A stretch of DNA of 64,000 bases from Elizabethkingia sp. YR214 (GTDB taxonomy: Bacteria > Bacteroidota > Bacteroidia > Flavobacteriales > Weeksellaceae): assembly GCF_003058195.1 (NCBI RefSeq), contig NZ_QBUH01000006.1:186001-250000 (forward strand), in the 5' to 3' direction. The notes beneath the pieces were generated by a model. It was not told where the DNA came from, ran no database searches, and saw only the letters and a list, made by a program, of their open reading frames with translations. Every line of letters begins with the position of its first letter. Position 1 is the first letter of the stretch. Positions 25,611-35,139 of this stretch are shown piece after piece. A program made the translations under genes and the position numbers.

Positions 25611-25816
25611 AATGTGTTTTTTCGGATATAAATAGTTTTTAGCATTTACCTGATGCACCAAATATACCTGTTTTTAAATTTAATTAGATTATTTCTTACG
25701 AAAACGCTTATCTGGGTAAGGTTTCGAAAATAAATTCGTATTTTTAAAAAAACCTTTTTATTATCATGTTTTATACCTGAAATACAGAAAAAAAATATGC
25801 CTGTATTTTTATAAAT

Positions 25817-26095
25817 ATGATGAATAAAATTTTCAACAACAATCACAAAATGGATCGTGAAACATTAAAAGAAAAACTCCGATTTTACATCACACAAGGA
25901 GAAGGACTGAGCGGCGAAGTCAGGGATCTGCTAATGGAATTTCGTAATCTGGGGGGCCATCAGGCCGATGCGGAAGAAATTGTAAAAGAGATTAAACAAG
26001 AGTCTGCAGAAGAATTGCAAAATAATACCGATGATGTACTGGATATTATTACTGGCTGGTGTACAGCCGAAATGCGTGTATGGAATGACGAATAA
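25817..26095 (+). CDS. Small hypothetical protein
   Basis: A soluble, acidic, helix-rich 92-aa protein (81 aa from the second possible start at 25850, MDRETLKEKL). It contains LSGEVRDLLMEFRNLGGHQADAEEIVKEIK and ends GWCTAEMRVWNDE. No family recognised. It begins a rightward set with the next two genes (41-bp gap, then 8-bp overlap). Confidence 0.55.
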   Translation: MMNKIFNNNHKMDRETLKEKLRFYITQGEGLSGEVRDLLMEFRNLGGHQADAEEIVKEIKQESAEELQNNTDDVLDIITGWCTAEMRVWNDE

Positions 26096-26136
26096 TAATA
26101 GTCAACAATACTAATTTTAAGTAAGTACCAAAGTAA

Positions 26137-26427
26137 ATGTCACAAAAATTTGTAGAATGCGGACAGCATGGAAAACAGGAAATAGCATTGATATGTACCC
26201 ATCTTGCACATAGTGTATTGGGTGATGCTCCGCTTGGCTTCCATGAACATGATGAAGGTGACACCGGCAGACCAGATGCCTGGTGCGATCAATGTAACCA
26301 GGTGTTCGATAAAGCAGAAACAGAAGATGATTTCGATGAATGGTTTACCAATTGTGATCACAAAATTGTTTGTGTTAATTGCTGGGACGAAGTGAAGACA
26401 CAAAATATAACAACATCTGATGAGTAA
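26137..26427 (+). CDS. Small putative zinc-binding protein
   Basis: A 96-aa protein with paired metal-ligand candidates: CGQHG at the start, CTHLAH, then AWCDQCNQVF and NCDHKIVCVNCWDEV. The four C-x2-C-like pairs suggest one or two zinc-ribbon sites in a small soluble protein; the DUF name was not recalled. Acidic stretches (AETEDDFDEW) lie between. It overlaps the VOC gene by 8 bp, so translation is coupled. Function unknown. Confidence 0.6.
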   Translation: MSQKFVECGQHGKQEIALICTHLAHSVLGDAPLGFHEHDEGDTGRPDAWCDQCNQVFDKAETEDDFDEWFTNCDHKIVCVNCWDEVKTQNITTSDE

Positions 26428-26803
26428 GACCAATCCTGTTATTTATTTCGAAATTCCTGTAAATGATCTTCAGCGGGCAGAAAAATTCTATTCAGCTATA
26501 TTTGATTTTACTTTTGAGAAAGAAATAATGGATAACTACGAGATGTCCATCTTTCCTTTTGAAGAAACTAAAAGCGGAATAACAGGCGCTCTGGTAAAGG
26601 GTGATGTTTACAAACCTACCCAAAACGGAGTTATTTTGTATTTTAAAACAGAGGATATAGAAAATACTCTAAAAAAGGTTCAGGAATATGCCGGAAGAGT
26701 TTTGTATCCTAAAACCTTGAATGAAAAATATGGCTTCGCTGTTGCTGAATTCGAGGACAGCGAAGGCAACAGAATAGCCCTGCATCAGGATCTGCACTTC
26801 TAA
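26420..26803 (+). CDS. VOC superfamily protein
   Basis: A 127-aa protein with the vicinal-oxygen-chelate layout: NPVIYFEIPVNDLQRAEKFYSAIFDF at the start, a central GVILYFKTEDIENTLKKV, and an ending FEDSEGNRIALHQD that supplies the last metal or substrate residue. Glyoxalase-like proteins of this length are frequent in Flavobacteriia with unknown substrates. It overlaps the small cysteine-rich gene by 8 bp. Confidence 0.85.
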   Translation: MSKTNPVIYFEIPVNDLQRAEKFYSAIFDFTFEKEIMDNYEMSIFPFEETKSGITGALVKGDVYKPTQNGVILYFKTEDIENTLKKVQEYAGRVLYPKTLNEKYGFAVAEFEDSEGNRIALHQDLHF

Positions 26804-26826
26804 TTTCTAACTTCTAACTTCGTAAG

Positions 26827-27552
26827 TCACTCCTTATAGGTTCCGAAAAGCCTGTCCCAAACAGAAGTATAAAAACCAAAATTTTTACTTTCATCCATAT
26901 GATGGAGATTATGAAATTTGGTTGTCCCGATTCCAAGTCGATCTGACTTTTTGGGGAAAAATTCCCTGTTCAAGTGTCCTATAGTTCCCCATATAAGGTT
27001 AACTGTTAGATATATTACAATCGCAACAGGAGAAAAATTATAGCACATCAGCAATACAATCATCATCAGTCCAAAGCCCAATGTCTCGAAAGGATGAAGC
27101 ACAAACAAGCTTAAAAAATTTGTACTGACATGCTCATGGTGTTTTCCATGTAGTATTTTATAAATATAAGGTGAGTGCGCCGCATAATGGAAAAGGTACA
27201 TACAGAAATCCATCAGAAGGATAAATGCTATAACTTCTAAAAAAATAATACCAGCCGGGGTATTACTATCTAACACTATCCAATGGTTTTTCCATAAAAG
27301 GACTCCCAACAGCATAATACTGCTATTGCAGATAACAGTTAAAAGGCTTAATAAAAAATCTGATTTTGTAACAGGATGGTCTTCTTTCTGTAGCTTGTCT
27401 TTACGGCATGTTTTGTCAACAAACAGATATAATCCTATGGAAAATAAGTATAGAAATACATTCACCACAAGGCTGAACATTAACCATTGTGTCCATGAAA
27501 ACTCCTGAAGAACCTTTAGATAGTCATAAAGTTCAGGCCTATTAAAATTCAT
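26827..27552 (-). CDS. Sterol desaturase/fatty-acid hydroxylase family protein
   Basis: A 241-aa membrane protein with the histidine boxes of the diiron membrane hydroxylase family: LFHYAAHSPYIYKILHGKHHEH (HxxxH then HGKHH) and FHNLHHMDES near the C-terminus. Four hydrophobic segments surround them. Known members hydroxylate or desaturate sterols, sphingoid bases, carotenoids or fatty acids in the membrane; the bacterial substrate here is unknown, with ornithine-lipid or sphingolipid hydroxylation plausible in Bacteroidota. Monocistronic. Confidence 0.88.
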   Translation of the reverse strand: MNFNRPELYDYLKVLQEFSWTQWLMFSLVVNVFLYLFSIGLYLFVDKTCRKDKLQKEDHPVTKSDFLLSLLTVICNSSIMLLGVLLWKNHWIVLDSNTPAGIIFLEVIAFILLMDFCMYLFHYAAHSPYIYKILHGKHHEHVSTNFLSLFVLHPFETLGFGLMMIVLLMCYNFSPVAIVIYLTVNLIWGTIGHLNREFFPKKSDRLGIGTTKFHNLHHMDESKNFGFYTSVWDRLFGTYKE

Positions 27553-27650
27553 AAATTAGTTTTGTGCCTATTTTAGTTTCATAAAAGTATGAAATTCGGG
27601 TTACAATCTTAACCGGAAATTGAATTAATCACAAAAGGCAGCAATCTATA

Positions 27651-27698
27651 AAGCCTTGTCAAGGTTCGTATTTAGTGTACATTAGCCTTGACTAGGTT
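27651..27698. repeat. Tandem palindromic intergenic repeats
   Basis: AAGCCTTGTCAAGGTT (27651-27666) and TAGCCTTGACTAGGTT (27683-27698) share 13 of 16 bases and have a 32-bp period. Each contains the near-palindrome CCTTG-W-CAAGG. They lie in the 242-bp gap between the sterol-desaturase-like gene and the DUF4920 gene. Similar short motifs recur in Flavobacteriia intergenic DNA by recollection only. Confidence 0.5.
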
Positions 27699-27740
27699 TG
27701 ACAATATTATTTTATTGCCTTGTGCGATTGATAAAATAAA

Positions 27741-27769
27741 AAATGATCGGAATAAATATCCGATCATTT
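27741..27769 (-). terminator. Terminator of the 35-27.8 kb operon
   Basis: AAATGATCGG (27741-27750) pairs with CCGATCATTT (27760-27769) around a nine-base loop. On the minus strand it is followed by a T-run, 25 bp after the DUF4920 stop. Confidence 0.85.
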
Positions 27770-27794
27770 CTATTCATTCTAATACAGGTATAAG

Positions 27795-28277
27795 TTATTG
27801 AGCAACTCTTATTCCACTGGCAAGTAAACGGATTTCCGTTACAGGCTTTGTTATTTTGTCAATCTCGCTTTGTGGCTTCTTAGCATCTTCAGCATAATGC
27901 TTTAATTCCTCCACAGAAGTTTGTTTTAGCTGCGCTTTTCCATCCAGTAAAATTGTTTTTCCTTTAATCGCTGCCGGCAGGAAGAATGCATAATCTTTCA
28001 TTTTAACAAAAACCTTTGTTTTTTCCGGATTGTCGAGTGTAATCCAGCATCCTTTCTTAGGACATACATCGGTAACAGTAGCTTTTACCGTAATATCCTG
28101 TACTTCTTTTCTCTCGTTCAGGATTTTATTCAAATCTGCCATGCTTACGGCTGTTCCGGCTTTTGTCTGTGAAACACCGGCACCATATTCATCACCAACA
28201 TTAGCATTCCCTTCCGGAAGTTGAGCTGATACAGCAATGCCTATGAAAAGCAGGCTTAAAAAAAATAGTTTTTTCAT
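27795..28277 (-). CDS. DUF4920 secreted protein
   Basis: A 160-aa protein with a signal peptide (about residues 1-18, ending SAQ) and the family core VCPKKGCWITL (about residues 72-82), where two cysteines flank a lysine pair. This arrangement suggests metal or thiol chemistry. DUF4920 proteins are periplasmic or surface proteins of unknown role, common in Flavobacteriia. It is the last gene of the leftward TonB-receptor/peroxidase operon, 22 bp after the peroxidase, and is closed by a clear terminator. Confidence 0.82.
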   Translation of the reverse strand: MKKLFFLSLLFIGIAVSAQLPEGNANVGDEYGAGVSQTKAGTAVSMADLNKILNERKEVQDITVKATVTDVCPKKGCWITLDNPEKTKVFVKMKDYAFFLPAAIKGKTILLDGKAQLKQTSVEELKHYAEDAKKPQSEIDKITKPVTEIRLLASGIRVAQ

Positions 28278-28299
28278 ATTATTAATCTTGTTGTTTGTA

Positions 28300-29439
28300 T
28301 TATTTCGGGAGCTCTGGTGCTCTCATTTTATATTTATAACTGTTCAGCGTTTTCAGAAAAGCGACTACATCAAAAACCTCTTCATCTGTCATATTAAGCT
28401 TTTCTATCATTTCCGATTTATGTGGAAACTTCGGATCATTCACCTGATCTCCTCTCGGCGTTTCCCTGCCCATTCCGGCATTATACATCATTACAATATT
28501 CGCTAGCTCCGGAAAAAGCCCATTGTGCATATATGGTTTATTCTCCGACACTTCTCTTAAGGTAGGTGTTTTAAATTTACCAACATCCTCATTTTTAAGG
28601 GTTACCAAATACCTGCCCAGATCTTCATATTTTCTGCCATAGTAGGTAAGCCCTAAATTATGAAATTTCTGGTCAGAAAAATAGGGTGTATTATGACAAT
28701 TGATACAATTCGCTTTTGTCCTGAATAAATGTAAGCCTTTGACCTCAGCATCTGTCAGCGCATTCCTTTTTCCGGAAACAAATTTGTCAAAGCGGGATGG
28801 CGGACTGATCAGTGATCTTTCAAAAGTTGCAATCGCCTTGGCAATCCGGTCTTCTGTAATTTCTGTTGTACCAAAAGCTTTTTCAAAAAGCGGTTTATAA
28901 CCTTTTACTTTACGAATATTTTTAGTTGCCAGGCTCATGTGCAAATTCATTTCTACCGGATTTTCTATAGGTGCTTTCACCTGCTCTTCCAATGTTGTGG
29001 AACGTCCATCCCAAAAGAAAGTCTTTGCAAAACCTATATTTAGTAAGGTCGGTGCATTTCGTGTTCCGTTTTGCCTGTCATGTCCAAAAGACACACGATT
29101 CCCATCTGCCCAGCCCAGTTCGGGATTGTGGCAGGAAGCACAGGCAATCTGGCCACTTTTAGACAACCGGGGATCAAAGAACAAAGTTTTCCCCAATTCT
29201 GTTTTGTCTTCAGAATACGGATTGTCTGCCGGATACTTTATTTCAGATAATGGGCCTATATCCTGAAAGTTATCCACAGCCTCGTCAAACAAATGAGGTT
29301 TTGGCCATTTGGATTTATCCTTCCCCGAATAAAGATCTCGCAATTCCTCTACCGTATATCCTGTAGGATCATTCGGTCTGTACCCCAACATTAGGCCAAC
29401 TGCTACAACTGCAATTATTGCTAAATACCTGTCTTTCAT
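28300..29439 (-). CDS. Dihaem cytochrome-c peroxidase
   Basis: A 379-aa protein with two CxxCH haem motifs, CASCH (100-104) and CINCH (245-249), plus the LFFDPRLS and VKAPIENPVEM segments conserved in bacterial cytochrome-c peroxidase/MauG proteins. The N-terminal hydrophobic stretch (about residues 6-20) is an export signal or anchor, so the enzyme acts in the periplasm. It may reduce hydrogen peroxide or, like MauG relatives, oxidise a partner. It lies 3 bp after the DUF6850 barrel, implying a shared task with the TonB receptor. Confidence 0.92.
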   Translation of the reverse strand: MKDRYLAIIAVVAVGLMLGYRPNDPTGYTVEELRDLYSGKDKSKWPKPHLFDEAVDNFQDIGPLSEIKYPADNPYSEDKTELGKTLFFDPRLSKSGQIACASCHNPELGWADGNRVSFGHDRQNGTRNAPTLLNIGFAKTFFWDGRSTTLEEQVKAPIENPVEMNLHMSLATKNIRKVKGYKPLFEKAFGTTEITEDRIAKAIATFERSLISPPSRFDKFVSGKRNALTDAEVKGLHLFRTKANCINCHNTPYFSDQKFHNLGLTYYGRKYEDLGRYLVTLKNEDVGKFKTPTLREVSENKPYMHNGLFPELANIVMMYNAGMGRETPRGDQVNDPKFPHKSEMIEKLNMTDEEVFDVVAFLKTLNSYKYKMRAPELPK

Positions 29440-29442
29440 TCT

Positions 29443-31035
29443 TTAATAATAAACATTTAAACCTATTGTAGCTATAGTATTAGGTCTGCCATTATAAGCG
29501 GTAACGGTTTCTTTATACGTTTTATTGGTTAGCCACAACTGGTTAAAACCACCTGCAAATTCATATCTGATTTTATTGCTGTCCCATCTGTAAGCAGCAT
29601 TTAGATTTAGTCCTATCTTAGGTGTGGAATCATAAGCATAATCCGGTCGTGCTATTTTTTGTACAAAAGTATTTTCCTGTGAACTCTGATAAGGTATATA
29701 ATCAAATTCTTTCTGTACCGGAATATAAAGACTTTGTCCTATCCCAAAAGCTAATTTATGACCTGGCATCAAAGCAAACTCTTTTTCTATACCTACCTGG
29801 TATTCAAAGAAAGAAAGCTTTCTGTCCATCACTACAGAAATATCTTTCACACGGTTTTTACCATAACCTAAGTCCAATAGTAATTTGTAAGCTTCATTTT
29901 TACGATTATACCACATAAGACTGTTGCTCCATTTCAGATTCTGTTGCTCCAATCGGTAGGAAGTATATTGCAAAACATAATTATAGTTTGCATCTAACTG
30001 ATCTTTATACGTTAATCTGGAGGCCATTTTATAGCCCGAAAAATTACCAAGATAATTAATATAAAAACTGTGCAGGTCAGTTTTTAATCCTGAATACTTC
30101 TCATAAATTCTATATTTACTAAGGTCAGCGGCCTGATATTCGTAGATTCTATAGAATTGTTCAATGGCATTAACATAATCATAACCAATACTAATGTGAG
30201 TATTTGATGTATTAAATGCATATTCACCACCCCATACATAGCCATTTACTTTATATTCAGTAAGTCCATATCTCAAACCATTATACTGATTTCCATACCC
30301 TTCATTATACCGGATAAAAATGCTATCATTAGACGGAACGTTGGTATTGGAATTTACGGATACAATATTATTTCTGCGAAAATTATTGAAATATCTTCCC
30401 TTTCCAAAAAGGCTATGCTTATTCCATGAAAATCCGATTTTTCCAAAAACTTTATATTGATAAGTACTTACCTCCGGGCGTGGATCTGCATCCTGACGAT
30501 AAGCTTTACTAAAATTACCTTCAGCTCCCAATTGTGTGATCAGAAATTTTACTGGTCTGTAAGCAACCTGCCCATTAATCAGATAATTTTGTTTCATCCA
30601 TTTTGCTGCACGTGGCGCCCAGTAATAAGAAGGATTATGAATAAAACTTGTGTTCGTTGTTCTTTCATCTGTCAAAATAAATGGAACATTATCTTCATGT
30701 TCTCTGTTAATTTTTAAATTTCCGGATAAAACAACTTTTGGATTCAGCTGATAGACACCTTTGGATTCAAAATTATAGTTTGACATTTTTTCCGGAGACT
30801 GAACTCTTTTAAAATTTTGTTTTCCGAATTCAGCATTAAGAGATGTTGTTGAAAAGTCCAACGGTTGAAAAAAATTGATATAAGGATTCTCTATTCTTAT
30901 ATCTTTTTCAATGGTACTTATATTAATACTGTCTAAACGAGTAGACTGAGAATACAGGAACTGGCTGCATAATGCAGCCACTCCCGTAATCCCTGATATA
31001 AAGAAATGTGAAAATATTTTATGTTTATTGTGCAT
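29443..31035 (-). CDS. DUF6850 outer-membrane beta-barrel protein
   Basis: A 530-aa protein with a signal peptide (about residues 1-30) and a run of amphipathic antiparallel strands ending IATIGLNVYY, the C-terminal aromatic residue expected for insertion by BAM. It matches the DUF6850 barrel family in pattern. It has no plug domain or TonB box, so it is not a TonB receptor itself; it may be a porin-like partner. It overlaps the preceding DUF4876 gene by 11 bp and lies 3 bp before the peroxidase. Confidence 0.8.
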   Translation of the reverse strand: MHNKHKIFSHFFISGITGVAALCSQFLYSQSTRLDSINISTIEKDIRIENPYINFFQPLDFSTTSLNAEFGKQNFKRVQSPEKMSNYNFESKGVYQLNPKVVLSGNLKINREHEDNVPFILTDERTTNTSFIHNPSYYWAPRAAKWMKQNYLINGQVAYRPVKFLITQLGAEGNFSKAYRQDADPRPEVSTYQYKVFGKIGFSWNKHSLFGKGRYFNNFRRNNIVSVNSNTNVPSNDSIFIRYNEGYGNQYNGLRYGLTEYKVNGYVWGGEYAFNTSNTHISIGYDYVNAIEQFYRIYEYQAADLSKYRIYEKYSGLKTDLHSFYINYLGNFSGYKMASRLTYKDQLDANYNYVLQYTSYRLEQQNLKWSNSLMWYNRKNEAYKLLLDLGYGKNRVKDISVVMDRKLSFFEYQVGIEKEFALMPGHKLAFGIGQSLYIPVQKEFDYIPYQSSQENTFVQKIARPDYAYDSTPKIGLNLNAAYRWDSNKIRYEFAGGFNQLWLTNKTYKETVTAYNGRPNTIATIGLNVYY

Positions 31036-32368
31036 ATCCTCTTGGGTTTGCTTCTATAGTTGTAAAGTCATTCGCAGAGTTGTTTGTATCCTGTAATACA
31101 ACACGTCCGTTAATAATTTCTTTAGTCTTTCTGATAACAGAATACGATGAATAATCTGGTAAAGCCAGTCCGTTTTTATTAGTAAAAGTCCTTGTAGCAT
31201 CTACACTTGTTGGCAAGTCTTTTGGTGCTTTTTGATCTTTATCTGTAATATCAACCCCATCCAGAATAAAACTTGCAGGAACTTGTACAAACAAAGATCC
31301 TTTAGGATTCTTAGGACTTGCTACTTTAGCCCATGAAGCTACCTGTTGTGGTGTTGCACTAATAATTGCCACTGCTGGTTTAGAAGTTAAATTCAGAAGA
31401 TAATCAGTAAGTGCATTTACCCAGTGTACAAATTCCATATCCGGAACCATAATATTCTGGATGTCCCACTGATAAGGATTTCTACCCTGGCTTTTTGCAT
31501 AATCTCCTACATAAACTTCAAAATCAGCTTTGCTTAAATCAACAGTTAAGGAAGGATTCTTAATCGTCACTTGCTTACCATCGTTACCGTCAAAAGGTGC
31601 TTTATGATTAATAGCAGTTTGTGCGATTACAATACTCTTTCCTGGTAAAATTGGATACTGTGTTCCATTTCCGGGAATTTTTATAATGGAACTGGCATAT
31701 GCGTAATCTGTATTCGCAGAGGACCCGCCGCTAGCCGTTTGACTCCAGTCATACTGTCCGTTGGCTAAAGTATAGCTTGTCACATTGTTATTTGTATTTC
31801 CCTCCATTAAAGCAACATATAATCCGTCAGCATAAATGGTTTGGTCCGAATTATTATGTATCTCTATAAACTGATCTCTGAAAGCAGCTCCTTCACTTGT
31901 AGACGATCCTGCATAATAAATTTGTTTAATAACCAAATCTCCAAGATTCCCACTGGACACTGTGATAACTGTGGAAGAAATGTTAGCATTAACCGTAACT
32001 TTTTCCTGAGAACCTCCAAAGTTCACTATGGGATAACTTGTAGTCTGTCCAAATGCTTTTTGATATTCGTCTTTGGTCATTTTCAGTTCCGAAGTCACAT
32101 TATAAGTTCCCGGGAGTATGCTGTTTAACTTCAATTCACCATTAGCATCAGTACTTCCTTTAATGCTATCTCTTGTCAATGTATTCACTAAAACGACTTT
32201 TGCGTTGGCCGCACCTTTATTAGCAACATTCCCTGAAGCATTATCAAATTTTACTGTTACTGTAAAAGCCATTGGCCTGATTTCGTTGTTACCATTGAAA
32301 TCATCACCTCTGTTACACCCAATCAGAAATATAACAGGTATTAATAAAAGAAATATTAATTTTTTCAT
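31025..32368 (-). CDS. DUF4876 surface lipoprotein
   Basis: A 447-aa lipoprotein (lipobox LIGC, C18). The first domain (about residues 30-130) is an Ig-like/CNA-B-type fold with a carboxypeptidase-regulatory look (STDANGELKLNSILPGTYNVTSEL). It is followed by the DUF4876 domain with GNLGDLVIKQIYYAGSSTSEGAAFRDQFIEIHNNSD. In Bacteroidota this family travels with a TonB receptor and a DUF6850 barrel. It probably captures the ligand at the surface, but the ligand is unknown. Confidence 0.8.
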   Translation of the reverse strand: MKKLIFLLLIPVIFLIGCNRGDDFNGNNEIRPMAFTVTVKFDNASGNVANKGAANAKVVLVNTLTRDSIKGSTDANGELKLNSILPGTYNVTSELKMTKDEYQKAFGQTTSYPIVNFGGSQEKVTVNANISSTVITVSSGNLGDLVIKQIYYAGSSTSEGAAFRDQFIEIHNNSDQTIYADGLYVALMEGNTNNNVTSYTLANGQYDWSQTASGGSSANTDYAYASSIIKIPGNGTQYPILPGKSIVIAQTAINHKAPFDGNDGKQVTIKNPSLTVDLSKADFEVYVGDYAKSQGRNPYQWDIQNIMVPDMEFVHWVNALTDYLLNLTSKPAVAIISATPQQVASWAKVASPKNPKGSLFVQVPASFILDGVDITDKDQKAPKDLPTSVDATRTFTNKNGLALPDYSSYSVIRKTKEIINGRVVLQDTNNSANDFTTIEANPRGYAQ

Positions 32369-32394
32369 AGTATATATTATTATTATAAATAAGT

Positions 32395-35121
32395 TTAGAA
32401 TTTATAAGACAGATTAGCCCCAAAAGATATTGGTGTAAAATTGGCATATTCATATCCCGATTCATTATAGGGTTTCAGGTTAAAAACATTGTTAACATAA
32501 ACTGAAACTCTGAAACCACTCAGGAAATCTTTTGTCACCCTAAGGTGGAAGTTATGTAATGTCTTACGAGTTAATCCTGATACTCTTTCTTCGGAAGCCT
32601 TTCTGAATAAATTTGAATACTTTGGATTCTGTCTGTCATTTTCAGGAATCATTGTTGTACGAAAATTATAATCTATATAACCTACAGGATAGACTGAATC
32701 TGAATAGGTATTTCTACGATCTAAAAGAAAATTATCACTTCTAAGCCCTATAATCAAACCCGAATCCGGCAAATGGTAGTCCAGACTAACACTGGCTCTG
32801 GCCATAGTTACTTTTCCTCCTGTATTATCATATAATCCATACTGAAAATTAGGGTCTACAACTTCCGGAGCTTTAAGGAGAAGAACCGAATTATCCCGCA
32901 CACTTTCTGTTTCAACATAAGAAGCATTAAAACTAGGTACCAGATTCAGAGCCTTAATTTTTCTAAAGCCGACCATCATTTCCAATCCTTTATCTGTAGA
33001 TGTTGCACCATTTACTACCTGAGTCTGGACATAACGGAATTTTTCAGTACCTACAATTTCAAAAGTAGGCCGTTCAGTGCCCACAATATTGACATTTACC
33101 TTCGCCTTATCTACTTCTTTAACAACAGATTTAGATGTAAATCCATCAAATAGTTTATTGTAATATGCTGTTAAACTAATGGAGGCGAACGGAAGTTGAT
33201 AATCTACCCCGACTTCCGTCTTCCAGCTTTTCGATGGCTTCAGATCTACATTATCACCCGGAGTAACTACCGTTTGCATAATTCCTACTGTATAATATCC
33301 AGGCAGTCTGTAGTCTCCTAATAAAAGATCTATATATCTGGGACCTGTATATAGTTGGTTTAATGAAGGTGCTTTCGAAGTTAATCCGCCTCCTAATCTC
33401 AAACTTGTTCTTCCCATTTTGTAAGCAACATTTACCCTTGGGGATAGTGTTGATACAGAGTTTTGTAAATCATATCGAAGTCCAAGATTTGCACGCAGCG
33501 AATGTTTATTGGCAAAAAGTTTATAAATATTATTCTGAATATAAAATGCAGTTTGAGTAGATGCCAGAACATTATCTCTATAATTATAGTCTCTTGCTCC
33601 ATCAACAGAACTTTTTGTTATTGTAGTTGTTGCATATTGTCCAGCTGTACCATAACGGCCGGCACCAAAATTATCACCATATCTAAAGTTAAAACCTATA
33701 GAATAATCGTGTATCCATTTTGATTGAGCCGAAATATAACGACCGTTTAAACTTACATTAAAATAAAGATTAAAAGGCTTACCCTCTACAAAAATTAAGT
33801 TGTCATAACTTGGAGGTGTATAAGGTGCATAATAAACACTGTTATCGATAGCATTCCCATAGGGTCTGGCTCCCATGTTCAGAAAGTATTTCCGCATAGA
33901 ATACTGATCCCCATAACTTACTCCAACATCAGCGCTCAGGTTTTTCAAGCCATTTTCTCTTCCTGGTTTAGAAGTAAGTCTGTAGGTAAAATTGTTGCTT
34001 AATGAAAAATTCTTGTTATTACTGTTAATGGTAAGTCCCGTTAAATCATCAGGATCTTTTTTACCTTCACTTATATTCTGCGAAAAACTAAATGAAAGTT
34101 TATTCCTCAATCTAGAACCTGTAACGCTCCACATCGCGTTTGTGCTGAAACGATTATAACTCACAAGACTCGATCTTGGCTCTACAATAGAATTCATATA
34201 ATCTACAGAAACACTCAAGGCCTGATTGCCTTTTATTTTAAATCCTTTATTCAGCCCAAATTGATATGTTCCCTCTTTAATAGAAGCTTCAACACGAAGT
34301 GGTGACTGCCGTGCAATAGTATTTACTTTTATCAATCCGGTAGTCAGGTCTCCATATTTAGCATCTGGTATCCCCTGTATCACTTCAACACTTTCAATAT
34401 TCACTACTGGAATCTCTCTAAGATCCATTCCGTAATTAGGCTGCCCCGGAGTAAGATTTCCGGCACTGGATGTAGTTCCAAAACTAGTTTTATAAGGTGG
34501 ATCATAGGCAGAACTGGCACTTTGCATATTTTCATTGTTGGACACAACCACATCATTTACCATTAGCTGTACTCCAAAAGCTTTATTCCCGTAATCATCT
34601 CCGCCCGGAATTTGACTGCTTCCCGTAATTGAAGCACCACTTGCGGTACGGAATACAATATTTTTAAACTGAGTATTATTAAAAGGTTGTACATACTGCC
34701 CAGGTAGTTGTTGTAGTACATCTCCAATAGAAAATGCTTGTACATTGTGCAAAGCTTCTTGCTTAATACTAATCTCCGAGAATATCTTTTTCTTGGCAAA
34801 CAGTTCTACTTCTTCAATCCGGATCTCGGATTTTTCTCTTGGCTTTTTAGTAAGAATAATATACTCTTCGTTCTCTTTTAATATAATTGTTTCAGGCTCT
34901 TTTCCACGTTCTTTAATGGTAAAACTACATTTTCCCCAAAGCTTGGTTGCACCTTCTTTTGTATTCATAAATTCACATTTATTAATATGTAAAGAAGCCC
35001 CTTCAGCATATCGAAAATAAGATACTTTTCCATCATTTATTGTTTTCGATTGCCAATTTTGGGCATGCAAAGAACTTGCAGCTGCCAAAAGCATGGCAGC
35101 GCTTAGTAAAGATTTATTCAC
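32395..35121 (-). CDS. TonB-dependent receptor
   Basis: A large outer-membrane receptor. The reading frame extends to a TTG at 35142, but the -7 box TAACTTTG at 35140-35147 overlaps that codon, so the GTG at 35121 is the likely start, giving a 908-aa protein that begins with a clean signal peptide (MNKSLLSAAMLLAAASSLHAQ). An N-terminal accessory domain (about 25-100) precedes the plug (IGDVLQQLPGQYVQPF) and a long barrel ending in a typical aromatic residue (LSYKF). It leads an operon with DUF4876, DUF6850, dihaem peroxidase and DUF4920. Ligand unknown; iron or haem-related cargo is plausible. Confidence 0.88.
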   Translation of the reverse strand: MNKSLLSAAMLLAAASSLHAQNWQSKTINDGKVSYFRYAEGASLHINKCEFMNTKEGATKLWGKCSFTIKERGKEPETIILKENEEYIILTKKPREKSEIRIEEVELFAKKKIFSEISIKQEALHNVQAFSIGDVLQQLPGQYVQPFNNTQFKNIVFRTASGASITGSSQIPGGDDYGNKAFGVQLMVNDVVVSNNENMQSASSAYDPPYKTSFGTTSSAGNLTPGQPNYGMDLREIPVVNIESVEVIQGIPDAKYGDLTTGLIKVNTIARQSPLRVEASIKEGTYQFGLNKGFKIKGNQALSVSVDYMNSIVEPRSSLVSYNRFSTNAMWSVTGSRLRNKLSFSFSQNISEGKKDPDDLTGLTINSNNKNFSLSNNFTYRLTSKPGRENGLKNLSADVGVSYGDQYSMRKYFLNMGARPYGNAIDNSVYYAPYTPPSYDNLIFVEGKPFNLYFNVSLNGRYISAQSKWIHDYSIGFNFRYGDNFGAGRYGTAGQYATTTITKSSVDGARDYNYRDNVLASTQTAFYIQNNIYKLFANKHSLRANLGLRYDLQNSVSTLSPRVNVAYKMGRTSLRLGGGLTSKAPSLNQLYTGPRYIDLLLGDYRLPGYYTVGIMQTVVTPGDNVDLKPSKSWKTEVGVDYQLPFASISLTAYYNKLFDGFTSKSVVKEVDKAKVNVNIVGTERPTFEIVGTEKFRYVQTQVVNGATSTDKGLEMMVGFRKIKALNLVPSFNASYVETESVRDNSVLLLKAPEVVDPNFQYGLYDNTGGKVTMARASVSLDYHLPDSGLIIGLRSDNFLLDRRNTYSDSVYPVGYIDYNFRTTMIPENDRQNPKYSNLFRKASEERVSGLTRKTLHNFHLRVTKDFLSGFRVSVYVNNVFNLKPYNESGYEYANFTPISFGANLSYKF

Positions 35122-35139
35122 ATCATACAGATTAAGCGA

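Noticed and set aside
26804-26826. TTTCTAACTTCTAACTTCGTA-like string, also near 56866-56890
   Set aside because: It is a short low-complexity intergenic sequence shared by two sites. It could be a repeat family, but nothing shows a function.
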